This document shows, one piece after another, positions 23,777 to 32,979 of a stretch of 64,000 nt of DNA. The stretch comes from JALZEG01 sp035942255. Lineage in GTDB: Bacteria > Actinomycetota > CADDZG01 > WHSQ01. Made by a program: the position numbers and the translations under genes. Location: positions 1-64,000 of the forward strand of contig DASZDG010000015.1 of the NCBI GenBank assembly GCA_035942255.1. The letters are read 5' to 3'. Within the stretch, counting starts at the first letter, position 1. Every line of letters begins with the position of its first letter. The notes under the pieces were generated by a model, which was not told where the DNA came from, did not search any database, and worked only from the letters and a program-made list of their open reading frames with translations.

Positions 23777-24226
23777 CTAGAAGGTCTTCTCGGAGTCCAG
23801 GAGGATCGTCACCGGGCCCGCGTTGACGAGCTCTACGTCCATCATCGCCCCGAACTCGCCGGTCGCCGTCTCGATCTCGAGGCCGCGGAAGGCCGCGACG
23901 ACGTCCTCGTAGAGGGCCTCCGCCTCCGGGCCCTGCGAGGCCCGGATGAACGAAGGGCGTCTGCACTTGCGCGCGTCGCCGTACAGCGTGAACTGAGAGA
24001 CGACGAGCGCGGCCCCGCCGGTGTCGAGCAGCGACAGGTTCATCTTCCCGTCGTCGTCGTTGAAGATCCGCAGGTTCGCGACCTTGTCGGCGAGCCACGC
24101 GACCTCCGCGGCGCCGTCCGACGGCGCGATCCCCAGGAGCACCAGGACGCCCGGGCCGCAGTCGCCGGTGACGCGATCCCCGACTGACACCCGCGCCCGC
24201 GCGACCCGTTGAACTACCGCCCTCAT
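23777..24226 (-). CDS. dtd: D-aminoacyl-tRNA deacylase
   Basis: Removes D-amino acids (and mischarged Gly) from tRNA. It has 149 residues. MRAVVQRVARARVSV opens the family fold, VSQFTLYGDARK holds the SQFTL active-site motif, and VNAGPVTILL near the end holds the cross-subunit GPVT (Gly-cisPro) motif. The ATG overlaps the stop of the upstream PBP gene (ATGA). In many actinobacteria dtd follows rel, as here with one PBP gene between. Confidence 0.95.
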   Translation of the reverse strand: MRAVVQRVARARVSVGDRVTGDCGPGVLVLLGIAPSDGAAEVAWLADKVANLRIFNDDDGKMNLSLLDTGGAALVVSQFTLYGDARKCRRPSFIRASQGPEAEALYEDVVAAFRGLEIETATGEFGAMMDVELVNAGPVTILLDSEKTF

Positions 24227-25953
24227 CTGACGAGCGGGAGCGTCGCCTGCAGGATCGCTCGCGCCAGGGGGGCCGCGACCTGGCCCCCGATTCCGCCGAG
24301 CTCCGAGACCACGGCCACCGCGAGCTTCGGGTCGCCCGACGGCGCGAACGCGACGAACCACGCGTGGTTCATCCTCTTGCCGTTCACATCCACCTCGGCG
24401 GTGCCGGTCTTCCCCGCGACGCTCACGCCCGCGATGCGAGCCGCGACACCGGTGCCCCCGGTGACGACGCTCTCCATCAGGCGCGTCATCGTCGCCGCGG
24501 TCTTGCGGGAGACCACCCGTTCGCCGGCGGGCTTCACCTGCTTCGAGATGCGGGGCTCCATCCTGCGTCCACCGTTCGCGATCGTCGCCGCGACCGTCGC
24601 CATCTGCAGCGGCGTCGCGAGCACCTGGGCCTGACCGATCGACCCCCACATGAGGTCACCCTCGTCCTCGGGGCGCGGGAACGACGACGTGGCGGCGCCG
24701 AGCGCCATCTCCGGGGGCCGGTTGAAGCCGAAGGCGTCGGCGAAGCGCGTCAGGCGCTTCGGGCCGAGGTCCTCCGCGATCTGAGCGAACGCGGTGTTGA
24801 CGCTGAACTTCACCGCGGTGGCGAAGTCGAGGCTCCCGAACTCACCGGACTCGAAGTTGCGCACGCCCCTGTACTCCGCGGGCCCGGTGAGCTGCGTGCC
24901 TAGGTCGACCACGTCCGTCTCGAGCGCGGCCGCGCCGGTCATGACCTTCAACGACGAGCCCGGTGGGTACAGCCCCGAGAGCGCGCGGTTGAACGGCTGG
25001 ATGTCGCGGGCGCCGACGTAGTTCTCGGGGTTTAGCTCCGCCGACGACACGACCGCGAGGATGTCGCCGGTCGCGGGGTCGAGCACGACGGCGCCCCCGG
25101 TCGTGCCCCCGTATGCGGCGGCCGCCGCCTGTTGCACGCGCATGTCGAGCGTGGTCTTGACGGGGCGGCCCGGCTCCGGCGCGGTGCGGATGACCCTCTT
25201 CTGCGTACGGGAGCCGCGCATCACGTCGAGCAGCACGCCCGGCTCCCCCGCCAGCCTCTCGTCGAACGCTGCCTCCATGCCGGACGCGCCCGCCAGGTCT
25301 CCCGGCTCGTAGCGGCCGGACTCCGCCGCCTCCTTGCGGGAGAGAACGCCGATGTGGCCGACGGTGCTGCCGGCCGCGGCCCCGAACGGATACGTGCGGC
25401 CGGACGCAGGGCCGCGCGCGAGAGCACGCCCGGACCGGTCCAGGATCGCAGCGCGCTTCGGCCAGAGATACGACAGCTCGATGCCGGTCGCGCGCTCGTA
25501 GCCGGGCCACATGGCGGAGGGCACCCACTCGACCGCCCACTCCCCCGCGTCGTACGCGAGCTCCAGCTCCCCCTCCAGCGGCTCGTCCGCGGTGACGTCG
25601 CCGACGCGGTACGTGATCGAGTACGCCGCCGTCGCAGACGGGGGCGCGCCGCCGGCGGCGTCTCCGCCGTCGTCCGCGCCCGGCGTGGTCTCGACGTCCC
25701 CCAACGAGACCTCGAAGTCGATGGGCCTGCCGTGCAGCACGTCGCGGAACAGACGGAGGAAGCGCGGGACGGGACGGGCCAGCAGCGTGGCCATCGCGCC
25801 GGCGTCGCGCTCGTTCCACGCGTCGACGAACTCCTCCGCGGTCGCCTCGGCGGGCGGGAGCTCCGGCTCGGCGCTCTCCGACGTGCACGCGCCGAGGAGC
25901 AAGAGCAGCGCGCTCCAGGACGCGGCGAGACGAACGGTGCGGGGGGAAGCCAC
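24223..25953 (-). CDS. Class B penicillin-binding protein, lipoprotein type (MecA_N-like)
   Basis: Peptidoglycan transpeptidase, 576 residues. A lipoprotein signal ends LLLLLGAC with lipid-modifiable C23. About residues 35-150 are an NTF2-like MecA_N domain, and about 160-255 a PBP dimerisation domain. The transpeptidase domain has all three active-site motifs: SSLK at 333-336, SVN at 384-386 and KTGT at 515-518. The MecA_N domain is shared with low-affinity PBPs but is also common in ordinary actinobacterial PBPs, so resistance should not be assumed. It lies between rel and dtd, overlapping dtd by four bases. Confidence 0.92.
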   Translation of the reverse strand: MASPRTVRLAASWSALLLLLGACTSESAEPELPPAEATAEEFVDAWNERDAGAMATLLARPVPRFLRLFRDVLHGRPIDFEVSLGDVETTPGADDGGDAAGGAPPSATAAYSITYRVGDVTADEPLEGELELAYDAGEWAVEWVPSAMWPGYERATGIELSYLWPKRAAILDRSGRALARGPASGRTYPFGAAAGSTVGHIGVLSRKEAAESGRYEPGDLAGASGMEAAFDERLAGEPGVLLDVMRGSRTQKRVIRTAPEPGRPVKTTLDMRVQQAAAAAYGGTTGGAVVLDPATGDILAVVSSAELNPENYVGARDIQPFNRALSGLYPPGSSLKVMTGAAALETDVVDLGTQLTGPAEYRGVRNFESGEFGSLDFATAVKFSVNTAFAQIAEDLGPKRLTRFADAFGFNRPPEMALGAATSSFPRPEDEGDLMWGSIGQAQVLATPLQMATVAATIANGGRRMEPRISKQVKPAGERVVSRKTAATMTRLMESVVTGGTGVAARIAGVSVAGKTGTAEVDVNGKRMNHAWFVAFAPSGDPKLAVAVVSELGGIGGQVAAPLARAILQATLPLVR

Positions 25954-25963
25954 TACGGACGCT

Positions 25964-28273
25964 TCAGGTGCGAGCCGAGGAAGGCACCGTGCGGTAGGCG
26001 TCGAAGACCGAGTCGACGCGCCGCACGCTCTGGATTACGTGCTCGAGGTGCGACGGGTCGGCGAGCTCGAACGTGAACACGAGCGTGGCGATCCCGTCGC
26101 GGCCCGTGCGCGTCGCCGACGACACGATGTGGATCCCCTGGTCGGAGATCGCGGTCGTCACGTCGCGCAGCAGCTTCGTGCGGTCGAGCGCCTCGATCTG
26201 GATGCTGACGATGAACGTGCCCTGCTGCCGGTCGTCCCACCAAACCTTTGCGATCCTTCCTTCGTCCGTCGCCTGCAGCGCCTTCGCGTTGGGACAGTCG
26301 TCCCGGTGGACCGATACCCCCCTGCCCCTGGTGAGGAAACCCAGGATGGGATCGCCGGGCACCGGCGTGCAGCAACGGGCGAGCCGCACGAGCAGGTCGT
26401 CCACGCCCTCGACGATCACGCCCTTGCCGCGCGGCTTGCGCGACCTCCGCCGCGGCGGAGCCGCCTCGACGACCTCTTCGTCCGCCGCCTCCTCCTCGGG
26501 CTGGAACAGCCGGATCACGCGGGTCGTGATCGTCTGCGGCGACAGGTGGCCCTCGCCGATGGCTACGAACATCCCCTCGAGGTCCGTGTACTTCAGCTCG
26601 TCCGATATCTGCTGGAGCACGTCGCCCTTCGTGATCTTGTCGACCGGGAGGCCCTGCTTGCGCATCGCGTTCACGAGCGCCTCGCGGCCTCCCGCGAGAG
26701 CGTCCTCGCGCCGCTCCCGCGCGAAGTGCTGCCGGATCTTGTTGCGGGCGCGCGGGGTCTTGACGAGCTGCAGCCAGTCGCGCGACGGCGCGGCCGGGCC
26801 CTTCGTCGTGATGATCTGGACGGAGTCCCCGGACGAGAGCTCGTAGCCGAGCGGCACGATCCTGCCGTTCACGTGCGCGCCGACGGTGCGGTGTCCCACC
26901 TCGGTGTGGATCGAGTAGGCGAAGTCGATCGGCGTCGCCCCGCGCGGGAGCTCCACCACGTCGCCCTTCGGCGTGAATGCGAAGACCTCGTCCGCGTAGA
27001 GGTCGATCTTCAGGGACTCCATGAACTCCTTGGGGTCCTGCGACTCCTTCTGCCAGTCCATCATGCGCTGCAGCCACGCGAGGTCGTCCTCCGAGACCTT
27101 GCCGCGGCGCTGCTCCTTGTAGAGCCAGTGCGCCGCGATGCCGAACTCGGCGGCGCGGTGCATCGCGTCCGTCCGGATCTGGATCTCCATCACGCGTCCC
27201 GCGGGGCCCAGCACCGTCGTGTGCAGCGACTGGTACATGTTGAACTTGGGCATCGCGATGTAGTCCTTGAACCGGCCCGGCACCGGTGTGAACAGCGTGT
27301 GCAGCGCGCCGAGCGCGCCGTAGCAGTCCTTGACGCTCTCGACGACGACGCGGATGCCGACGAGGTCGAAGATCTCCTCGAACTGCTTCCCGCGGAGCAC
27401 GATCTTCTCGTAGATCGCGTACAGGTTCTTGGGCCGCCCGAACACCTCGGCCTTGATCTTCACGTCCTTCAGCTTCTCGAGGATCTGCTCGCAGACCTCG
27501 TCGAGGACCCGCTCGCGCTCGGGCTGGCGTTGCTGCACGAGGCCCTCGATCTCGGCGTAGCGCTTCGGGTGGAGGGTCTTGAACGCGAGGTCCTCCAGCT
27601 CCCACTTGACCGCGTACATGCCGAGCCGGTGGGCCAGGGGCGCGTAGATCTCGAGCGTCTCGAGCGCGATCAGCTCGCGCTTCTCGGGGGCCAGCGGCGC
27701 GAGCGTCTGCATGTTGTGGAGCCGGTCGGAGATCTTGATCAGCAGGACGCGCACGTCTTTCGCCGTCGCGACGATCATCTTGCGGAGGTTCTCGGCGCGG
27801 CCGTGCTCCGCGGAGCGGAACCGGATCTTGTCGAGCTTCGTCACACCGTCGATCAGCTGGGCGACGTCGAACCCCAGCTCCGCCTCGACCTCGAGCAGGG
27901 TCAGCTGCGTGTCCTCCACCGCATCGTGCAGCAGGCCCGCCGCCACCGTCGTCTCGTCGAGCCCGAGCTTCGCGAGCGCGAGGGCCACTCCGACGGGGTG
28001 AGTGATGAACGGGTCCCCGGACTTGCGGAGCTGCCCGGTGTGGCACGCCTCGGCGATCTCGTACGCCCGCTCGACGACCTTCGTGTCCGCCTTCGGGCGG
28101 CGCGCCTTCATCTCCTTCACGATCGACTCCAGCGCCGGGTCGACCTGCGCCTTCGGGGGCCGCACCTTCTTCAGCACGGCCTTCACGCCGCGTGGATGCG
28201 CGGGTGTGGGGGCCGGCGGGGTCGCCGGGGGCGTCGCGGCGGTTCGTTCGGGCGGGGCTGCCATTCCGTCCAT
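25964..28273 (-). CDS. rel: Bifunctional (p)ppGpp synthetase/hydrolase Rel
   Basis: Makes and degrades the stringent-response alarmone (p)ppGpp. It has 769 residues from the ATG at 28273. An intact HD hydrolase site is present (FITHPVGVALALAKLGLDE, GLLHDAVEDT, KISDRLHNMQTL). The synthetase domain follows (GRPKNLYAIYEKI, DLVGIRVVV, YQSLHTTV), then TGS (VFAFTPKGDVVELPRGATPIDFAY), a zinc-finger region with RCCTPVPGDPI, and ACT (FIVSIQIEALDRTKLLRDV). The open frame extends 50 codons upstream, but those codons overlap the neighbouring DUF7662 gene and look non-coding. An ATG three codons downstream (28264) is an alternative. Confidence 0.94.
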   Translation of the reverse strand: MDGMAAPPERTAATPPATPPAPTPAHPRGVKAVLKKVRPPKAQVDPALESIVKEMKARRPKADTKVVERAYEIAEACHTGQLRKSGDPFITHPVGVALALAKLGLDETTVAAGLLHDAVEDTQLTLLEVEAELGFDVAQLIDGVTKLDKIRFRSAEHGRAENLRKMIVATAKDVRVLLIKISDRLHNMQTLAPLAPEKRELIALETLEIYAPLAHRLGMYAVKWELEDLAFKTLHPKRYAEIEGLVQQRQPERERVLDEVCEQILEKLKDVKIKAEVFGRPKNLYAIYEKIVLRGKQFEEIFDLVGIRVVVESVKDCYGALGALHTLFTPVPGRFKDYIAMPKFNMYQSLHTTVLGPAGRVMEIQIRTDAMHRAAEFGIAAHWLYKEQRRGKVSEDDLAWLQRMMDWQKESQDPKEFMESLKIDLYADEVFAFTPKGDVVELPRGATPIDFAYSIHTEVGHRTVGAHVNGRIVPLGYELSSGDSVQIITTKGPAAPSRDWLQLVKTPRARNKIRQHFARERREDALAGGREALVNAMRKQGLPVDKITKGDVLQQISDELKYTDLEGMFVAIGEGHLSPQTITTRVIRLFQPEEEAADEEVVEAAPPRRRSRKPRGKGVIVEGVDDLLVRLARCCTPVPGDPILGFLTRGRGVSVHRDDCPNAKALQATDEGRIAKVWWDDRQQGTFIVSIQIEALDRTKLLRDVTTAISDQGIHIVSSATRTGRDGIATLVFTFELADPSHLEHVIQSVRRVDSVFDAYRTVPSSART

Positions 28274-28290
28274 TGTCGCGTCTAACGCGG

Positions 28291-28587
28291 CTATCGGGCG
28301 GGCTCTGCGTCCTTCCGGCGGACGAACAGGACGCTGGCGCGGCCCCCGCCCATCTGCGCGACCTCCCATCCCGCAGTGAGCCACGCCCTGCTGTGCATCC
28401 TCTTGGGGTCGTTGCGCCACCACGAGGGGAAGCGCGCGTTCGTCGGCAGCTCCTCGTCCACGAGGTCGCTGATCTCGTCGATCGACAGCTCGATGGAGTC
28501 CGTGCTCGCCGGTTGGGACGCGAGGAAAGCCGCCAGCCGGATATAGCTGAGCGAGCGTCGCTTGGAACCGCCGTCGGCGGACGTCAT
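28291..28587 (-). CDS. DUF7662-like small protein
   Basis: A 98-residue soluble protein. The segment from about residue 12 to 92 (SIELSIDEISDLVDEELP, FPSWWRNDP, RAWLTAGWEV, VLFVRR) resembles the DUF7662 pattern of an acidic motif, a paired Trp and a final arginine. I name the family from memory of that pattern. The function is unknown. The gene lies 17 bases upstream of rel on the same strand and may share its transcript. The 80-base gap toward apt has only a weak inverted CCGG-type repeat. Confidence 0.65.
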   Translation of the reverse strand: MTSADGGSKRRSLSYIRLAAFLASQPASTDSIELSIDEISDLVDEELPTNARFPSWWRNDPKRMHSRAWLTAGWEVAQMGGGRASVLFVRRKDAEPAR

Positions 28588-28667
28588 CGCCCCCGACGGT
28601 AGGAGGTGGGGCGACGCCTCGATAGTAGGAAGCTACTTATGTCCCGGTTTGTGCAGCCGGAACGAAA

Positions 28668-29198
28668 TCAGTAAGAGAGGATGCTCAGGAACTCGTAGCC
28701 CTCGAGGCGCAAGCGCCCGTTGAGGAACGTCAGCTCCATGATCGTCGCGAGCCCCGCGACCTTCCCGCCGCAACGCTCGACGAGCGCGGCGGTCGCGGCG
28801 GCGGTCCCGCCGGTCGCGAGGACGTCGTCGACGACCAGCACGCGCTCCCCCGACTCGACCGCGTCGCGGTGCATCTCGAGATGGTCGGTCCCGTACTCCA
28901 GCTCGTACTCCTGGGCCTCGACCTTCCACGGCAGCTTGCCCTTCTTGCGCACCGGGATGAGCCCGGCCGTGAACCGGTACGCCAGGGGGGCCGCGATCAT
29001 GAAGCCGCGCGCCTCGATGCCCACGACCTTGTCGATCTCGTCGCGGTCGAACTCGTGCGCGATCGCGTCGATCGTGTAGGCGAACGCGCGCTTGTTCGCG
29101 AGGAGCGGGGTGATGTCCTTGAAGACGACCCCCTCCTTCGGGAAGTCGGGGATGTCGCGGATGTGCTCCTTCAGCCAGTCGTGATCGCGCTGCGCCAT
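28668..29198 (-). CDS. apt: Adenine phosphoribosyltransferase
   Basis: Salvages adenine to AMP using PRPP. It has 176 residues: IRDIPDFPKEGVVFKDITPL near the N-terminus, GIEARGFMIAAPLAYRF, the PRPP loop VLVVDDVLATGGTAAA, and ATIMELTFLNGR. The ATG has GGGAGG about seven bases upstream. It follows secF by 11 bases; the secD-secF-apt-rel order is widely conserved. Confidence 0.96.
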   Translation of the reverse strand: MAQRDHDWLKEHIRDIPDFPKEGVVFKDITPLLANKRAFAYTIDAIAHEFDRDEIDKVVGIEARGFMIAAPLAYRFTAGLIPVRKKGKLPWKVEAQEYELEYGTDHLEMHRDAVESGERVLVVDDVLATGGTAAATAALVERCGGKVAGLATIMELTFLNGRLRLEGYEFLSILSY

Positions 29199-29209
29199 CG
29201 TCGCCTCCC

Positions 29210-30361
29210 TCAGCGGCGCTTGCGCCGCTTCGCCTTCTTGTCGCCCGCGCGTGCGCGCGGCGGCCCCCCCGCCGTGCGCGTCACCGCGGGGGCCGCGCCC
29301 GCGCCGGCCGTCTCGGCCGCCGGCGAGAGCACCTCGGCCTTGTGCTGCGCGGCGGTCTCGGCCCGCTGTGCCTCGCGGAGCTTCTTCTCGCGGACGTTGC
29401 GGTAGCGAGGCTCGCGCTCCTTCATCACGGAGAGCAGCGGCGTCGCGATGAAGATCGACGAGTAGGTCCCGCCGAGGATGCCGACGAACAGCGCGAGCGC
29501 GAGGTCCTTCAGCGTCGCGGCCCCCGCGAGGCCCGCACCGACGAACAGCAGCGCGGCGACCGGGATCAACGTGGTAAGCGACGTGTTGATCGAGCGCGCG
29601 AACACCTGGTTCATCGCGAGGTTCGCCGCGTCCTGATAGGTCATGCGCCCGGTCCCGGCGTAGGCGTCGGCATCTTCCTCCACCTTGTCGAACACGACCA
29701 CGGTGTCGTACAGCGAGTAACCGAGGATCGTGAGGATCGCGATCACGGTCGACGGCGTGACCTCGAAGCCGACGAGCGAGTAGACGCCGGCGGTGATGAA
29801 CAGGTCGTGGCCGAGGGCGGCGATTGCCGCGACGCCCATCTTCCAGTCGAAGCGCCACGAGATGAAGGCCAGGATCACGAACAGGAAGATCACCAGGGCG
29901 CGCACCGCCTTCTCGGTGATCTCGCCGCCCCACTTGCTTCCGATCCGCTGGCTGTCGGTCTCCTGCAGCGTCGATCCGACGGCCTCGCTGACCGCGTTCA
30001 CGACGTTCTGCTGGACCTCGGGGTCGTCGATCTCGCCCGTCTGCACGATCACGTTGCGCTCGTCGCCGTCGGTCGACTCCTCGATCTGGATCTGCGCGTC
30101 GGCCGCGCCGAACTCCTCGAGCGCGTCGCGCACCTCGGCGATCACGGCGTTGTTGTCGAGGTCGGCGGCCGGGCCGTCGGCCGCGACCGGCGCCTGTACC
30201 GCCACGCCGCCCTCGAACTCGATGCCGTAGTCGAACCCTCGCACGATCATCGACACCAAGCAGATCCCGAGGATGACCCCGGAGATCGTGAACCACAGGT
30301 TGCGCCTGCCGATGAAGTCGATATTCGTCTCGCCCCGGTAGAGGCGTCCCAGCGCGCTCAC
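29210..30361 (-). CDS. secF: Protein translocase subunit SecF
   Basis: Membrane partner of SecD that uses the proton gradient to assist export through SecYEG. It has 383 residues with six membrane helices. The N-terminal IDFIGRRNLWF and FDYGIEFEGG are typical. LGHDLFITAGVYSLVG, ILTILGYSLYDTVVVFDKVEED and RSINTSLTTLIPVAALLF match the conserved SecF helices. The last about 60 residues are a basic Ala/Lys/Arg tail. It overlaps secD by four bases. Confidence 0.96.
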   Translation of the reverse strand: MSALGRLYRGETNIDFIGRRNLWFTISGVILGICLVSMIVRGFDYGIEFEGGVAVQAPVAADGPAADLDNNAVIAEVRDALEEFGAADAQIQIEESTDGDERNVIVQTGEIDDPEVQQNVVNAVSEAVGSTLQETDSQRIGSKWGGEITEKAVRALVIFLFVILAFISWRFDWKMGVAAIAALGHDLFITAGVYSLVGFEVTPSTVIAILTILGYSLYDTVVVFDKVEEDADAYAGTGRMTYQDAANLAMNQVFARSINTSLTTLIPVAALLFVGAGLAGAATLKDLALALFVGILGGTYSSIFIATPLLSVMKEREPRYRNVREKKLREAQRAETAAQHKAEVLSPAAETAGAGAAPAVTRTAGGPPRARAGDKKAKRRKRR

Positions 30362-31773
30362 GGCGTCACCCCCGCGGGCTCATTGGCGCCGACGGCGGCA
30401 CCGGCGAGGTGCTTCGTCCGCCCCAGCAGCACCATCGCCGGGCGGATCAGGAAGTACGCGAGCAGCACGTCCACGATCGTCGAGAGCCCGAGCGTCAGGG
30501 CGAACCCGCGCACGGGCCCGACGGCGAGGAAGAACAGGATGACCGCGCCGATGCCGGTCACGAAGTCGGCGACCAGGATCGTCTTGATCGCGCGATCGGA
30601 CCCGCGCTGCACCGCCGCCCGGATGCTCTTGCCGGAGCGGACCTCGTCCTTCAGCCGTTCGAACGCGACGATGAACGAGTCCGCGGCGATCCCGATCGAG
30701 ACGATGATCCCGGCGACGCCGGCGAGCGTCAGCGAGAGCCCGGCGGTCTCTCCGAGGATCGCGAGGCACGCGTAGACGAGCGCCGTGAACTGCGCCAATC
30801 CGAGCCAGATCACGAGGCCGAGCATCTTGTAGTAGAGGAGCACGTAGATCATCACGAGGGCGAGGCCGACCGCACCCGCCGTCAGGCCCGTGTTAAGGGA
30901 GGCGCGCCCGAGCGTCGGCGACACCTTGCGGACCTCCTGCTGCTCCAGCGTGATCGGGAGCGCGCCGGTCGTCAGCACGAGCGCGAGGTCCTTGGCCTCG
31001 TTCTCACCGCCGACGGTGATCTGGGTCTCGCCGCCGGCGATGCCCTCCCCGCAGACGACGCCCCCGCCGCCCGACGACCCGGGCGCCTGCATCCCGGCCG
31101 CCGACTCGACGACGCCGTCGAGCACGATCGCGACCTGGCTCTTGACCGTTTCACCCTCGTCACGGAGACAGGCGAGCTCGGAGGTGAAGTCCTCCCACAG
31201 GTTCGCGCCCTGCTCGTTCATGTCGATGCTGACCACCCACTGGTTCCCCTGGGGGACCGCCTCCGCCCGGTCGACGATGGTTCCCGTCAGGCCGTTCGCC
31301 GGCTTCAACCTGTAGACCGACTCGTCGTTGGGGTCCGCCGAGGGGTACACGACCTCCTCGTCGTTGACCGACGAGTCCTCCTCCTCGGTGATCTCGGGGA
31401 CGTCCTTCGCGTTCGGCCCGTAGATCTGCTCGACCTGGCGGAACGTGAGCTGGGCCGTCGTCCCGATGAGCTCGAGCGCCGCCTCCTCGTCCTCTACGCC
31501 CGGGAGCTGCACGAGCACGTTGTCCTCGCCTGCTCGTGTGACCTCCGGCTCCGCCACTCCGAGGGCGTCGATGCGCTGGCGGATCAGCTCGACGGTCTCG
31601 TCGAGCACGTCGTCGCGCACCTCTTCGCCCGTCGCCTGGAGGATGACGCTGATGCCGCCCTCGAGGTCGCGGCCGAGCCGCGGCTCGGCCCCCGCGGCTA
31701 CGACTCCGGCGAGCCCGCCGAACGCGACGACGAGCCCCACCACCAACATGATCTTGTGTCGCCTGGTCTTCAT
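30358..31773 (-). CDS. secD: Protein translocase subunit SecD
   Basis: Export accessory protein of 471 residues. After an N-terminal helix, GRDLEGGISVILQATG and the P1 domain form the external part, including LIRQRIDALGVAEPEV and VLVQLPGV. Five helices follow, with IGIAADSFIVAFERLKDEVRSG (SecD helices 4 and 5) and GSDRAIKTILVADFVTG. It lies between an HD-domain gene and secF, within a yajC-HD-secD-secF order. Confidence 0.95.
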   Translation of the reverse strand: MKTRRHKIMLVVGLVVAFGGLAGVVAAGAEPRLGRDLEGGISVILQATGEEVRDDVLDETVELIRQRIDALGVAEPEVTRAGEDNVLVQLPGVEDEEAALELIGTTAQLTFRQVEQIYGPNAKDVPEITEEEDSSVNDEEVVYPSADPNDESVYRLKPANGLTGTIVDRAEAVPQGNQWVVSIDMNEQGANLWEDFTSELACLRDEGETVKSQVAIVLDGVVESAAGMQAPGSSGGGGVVCGEGIAGGETQITVGGENEAKDLALVLTTGALPITLEQQEVRKVSPTLGRASLNTGLTAGAVGLALVMIYVLLYYKMLGLVIWLGLAQFTALVYACLAILGETAGLSLTLAGVAGIIVSIGIAADSFIVAFERLKDEVRSGKSIRAAVQRGSDRAIKTILVADFVTGIGAVILFFLAVGPVRGFALTLGLSTIVDVLLAYFLIRPAMVLLGRTKHLAGAAVGANEPAGVTP

Positions 31774-31798
31774 ACGCCCCCTGCTGGTCCGCTGCCCC

Positions 31799-32569
31799 CT
31801 AAAGCAGCTTGCTCCCGTTGATGTCTATCTTGAACTCGCAGTCGAGGAACTCCGCCGCCCTCCGGCACATCACCATCCGCGACAGGAAGATCTCGAAGTA
31901 CTCCATGACGCCCGCGAGCTCGGTGTCGATCGTGAGCTCGAGCGTCAGAGTACGCGCATCCGAGTCCACCCGTAGGAACGAGTGTTCCACAGCGTGGTTG
32001 ACCCGGTCGTGGATGTCGAAGAGCTGGGGATCCTTGACCCGCACGCGCGACCGGTGCACGTCGGACTTGTCGGCGACGATCAGAGCCGCCCCCGCCGGGT
32101 TGACGGGGTTGCCGAACTCCTCCTCGTGATTGCCGATCGCGCCGAGGATCACGCCGACCTCGCCGTAGGGCAGGCCGATGTCGCGCAGGATGTCGTAGGT
32201 GATCGCGGCCCCCGTCTGGGAGTGCATCGTCCGAGAGACGAAGTTGCCCATGTCGTGGAGGTAGCCGGCCATCGCGCCGAGCTCCTGCATGCGCTCGTCG
32301 AACCCCAGCCGGTGCAGGACGTTGTAGGCGATCTTCGCCACGAGGCCGGCGTGGCGGAAGCCGTGCTCGGTGTAGCCGAGCACGCCGAGATAGCGGTCGG
32401 CCAGCGAGATGAACGTCTGCACGCCCTCGTGAGCCTGCAGCTCCGCGAGGCCGATCGGCGAGCCCTTCTGGATCGGCTCCGGGCCGTCGGCCGGGTCGAG
32501 GGGCCGCGGCTCGGCGGGCTCGCTGCGGGGAGGGACGGGGCCGGCCGGATCGCCGGCCGAATGCGTCAC
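31799..32569 (-). CDS. HD-domain phosphohydrolase of unknown substrate
   Basis: A 256-residue soluble protein. After a Pro-rich N-terminus, a metal-binding HD domain is seen: HGFRHAGLVAKIA, LHDMGNFVSRTMHSQTGA, GNHEEEFG and ADKSDVHRSR, giving a full set of His/Asp ligands. HD proteins hydrolyse phosphoester bonds of nucleotides or signalling nucleotides; this one cannot be assigned a substrate. Its ATG overlaps the yajC stop by four bases, and an HD gene at this position between yajC and secD recurs in some actinobacteria. Confidence 0.85.
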   Translation of the reverse strand: MTHSAGDPAGPVPPRSEPAEPRPLDPADGPEPIQKGSPIGLAELQAHEGVQTFISLADRYLGVLGYTEHGFRHAGLVAKIAYNVLHRLGFDERMQELGAMAGYLHDMGNFVSRTMHSQTGAAITYDILRDIGLPYGEVGVILGAIGNHEEEFGNPVNPAGAALIVADKSDVHRSRVRVKDPQLFDIHDRVNHAVEHSFLRVDSDARTLTLELTIDTELAGVMEYFEIFLSRMVMCRRAAEFLDCEFKIDINGSKLL

Positions 32570-32892
32570 GCCTCGGCATCCCCGGGGGCCGAATCCTCCG
32601 CCGTTTCCGCGGGCTCGTCCGCGGCGAGGTCCTCGGTCACGCGGCGGGCGATCGCCGACTTCACGAAGCGCAGCCGCGTCCCCGGCGACGGCTCGAGCTC
32701 GAAGTCCTCGTCGCCGATCGCGGTGACGGTCCCGTAGAGGCCGCCGATCGTGATGACCTCGTCACCGACGTCGACACTGCCGATCAGCTTCTGGTGCTGC
32801 TCGACCCTTCTCTTCTGCGGCCGGATCAGCACGAAGTAGAAGAGGGCGATCAGCGCGCCCAGCAGGATGAGCTGACTCAGACCTTGCTCCAC
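32566..32892 (-). CDS. yajC: Preprotein translocase subunit YajC
   Basis: Small membrane partner of SecDF, 108 residues. One N-terminal helix ends in the hallmark FYFVLIRPQKRR, followed by a soluble domain with VGDEVITIGGLYGTVTAIGDE and an acidic tail. The position between ruvB and secD is the common one. An 87-base gap to ruvB holds no gene. Confidence 0.95.
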   Translation of the reverse strand: MEQGLSQLILLGALIALFYFVLIRPQKRRVEQHQKLIGSVDVGDEVITIGGLYGTVTAIGDEDFELEPSPGTRLRFVKSAIARRVTEDLAADEPAETAEDSAPGDAEA

Positions 32893-32979
32893 GACTCACT
32901 TCCTTCCGAAAGGGGTCCGCCCACGCGAACAGAGCCGCATGGCAGCGGCTCGAAGCGCCATCCTACCGGCGGAAGGCGC

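Noticed and set aside
24223..25953. MecA-like PBP as a beta-lactam resistance gene
   Set aside because: The MecA_N-type domain is widespread in ordinary actinobacterial class B PBPs, and the place between rel and dtd suggests a housekeeping role.
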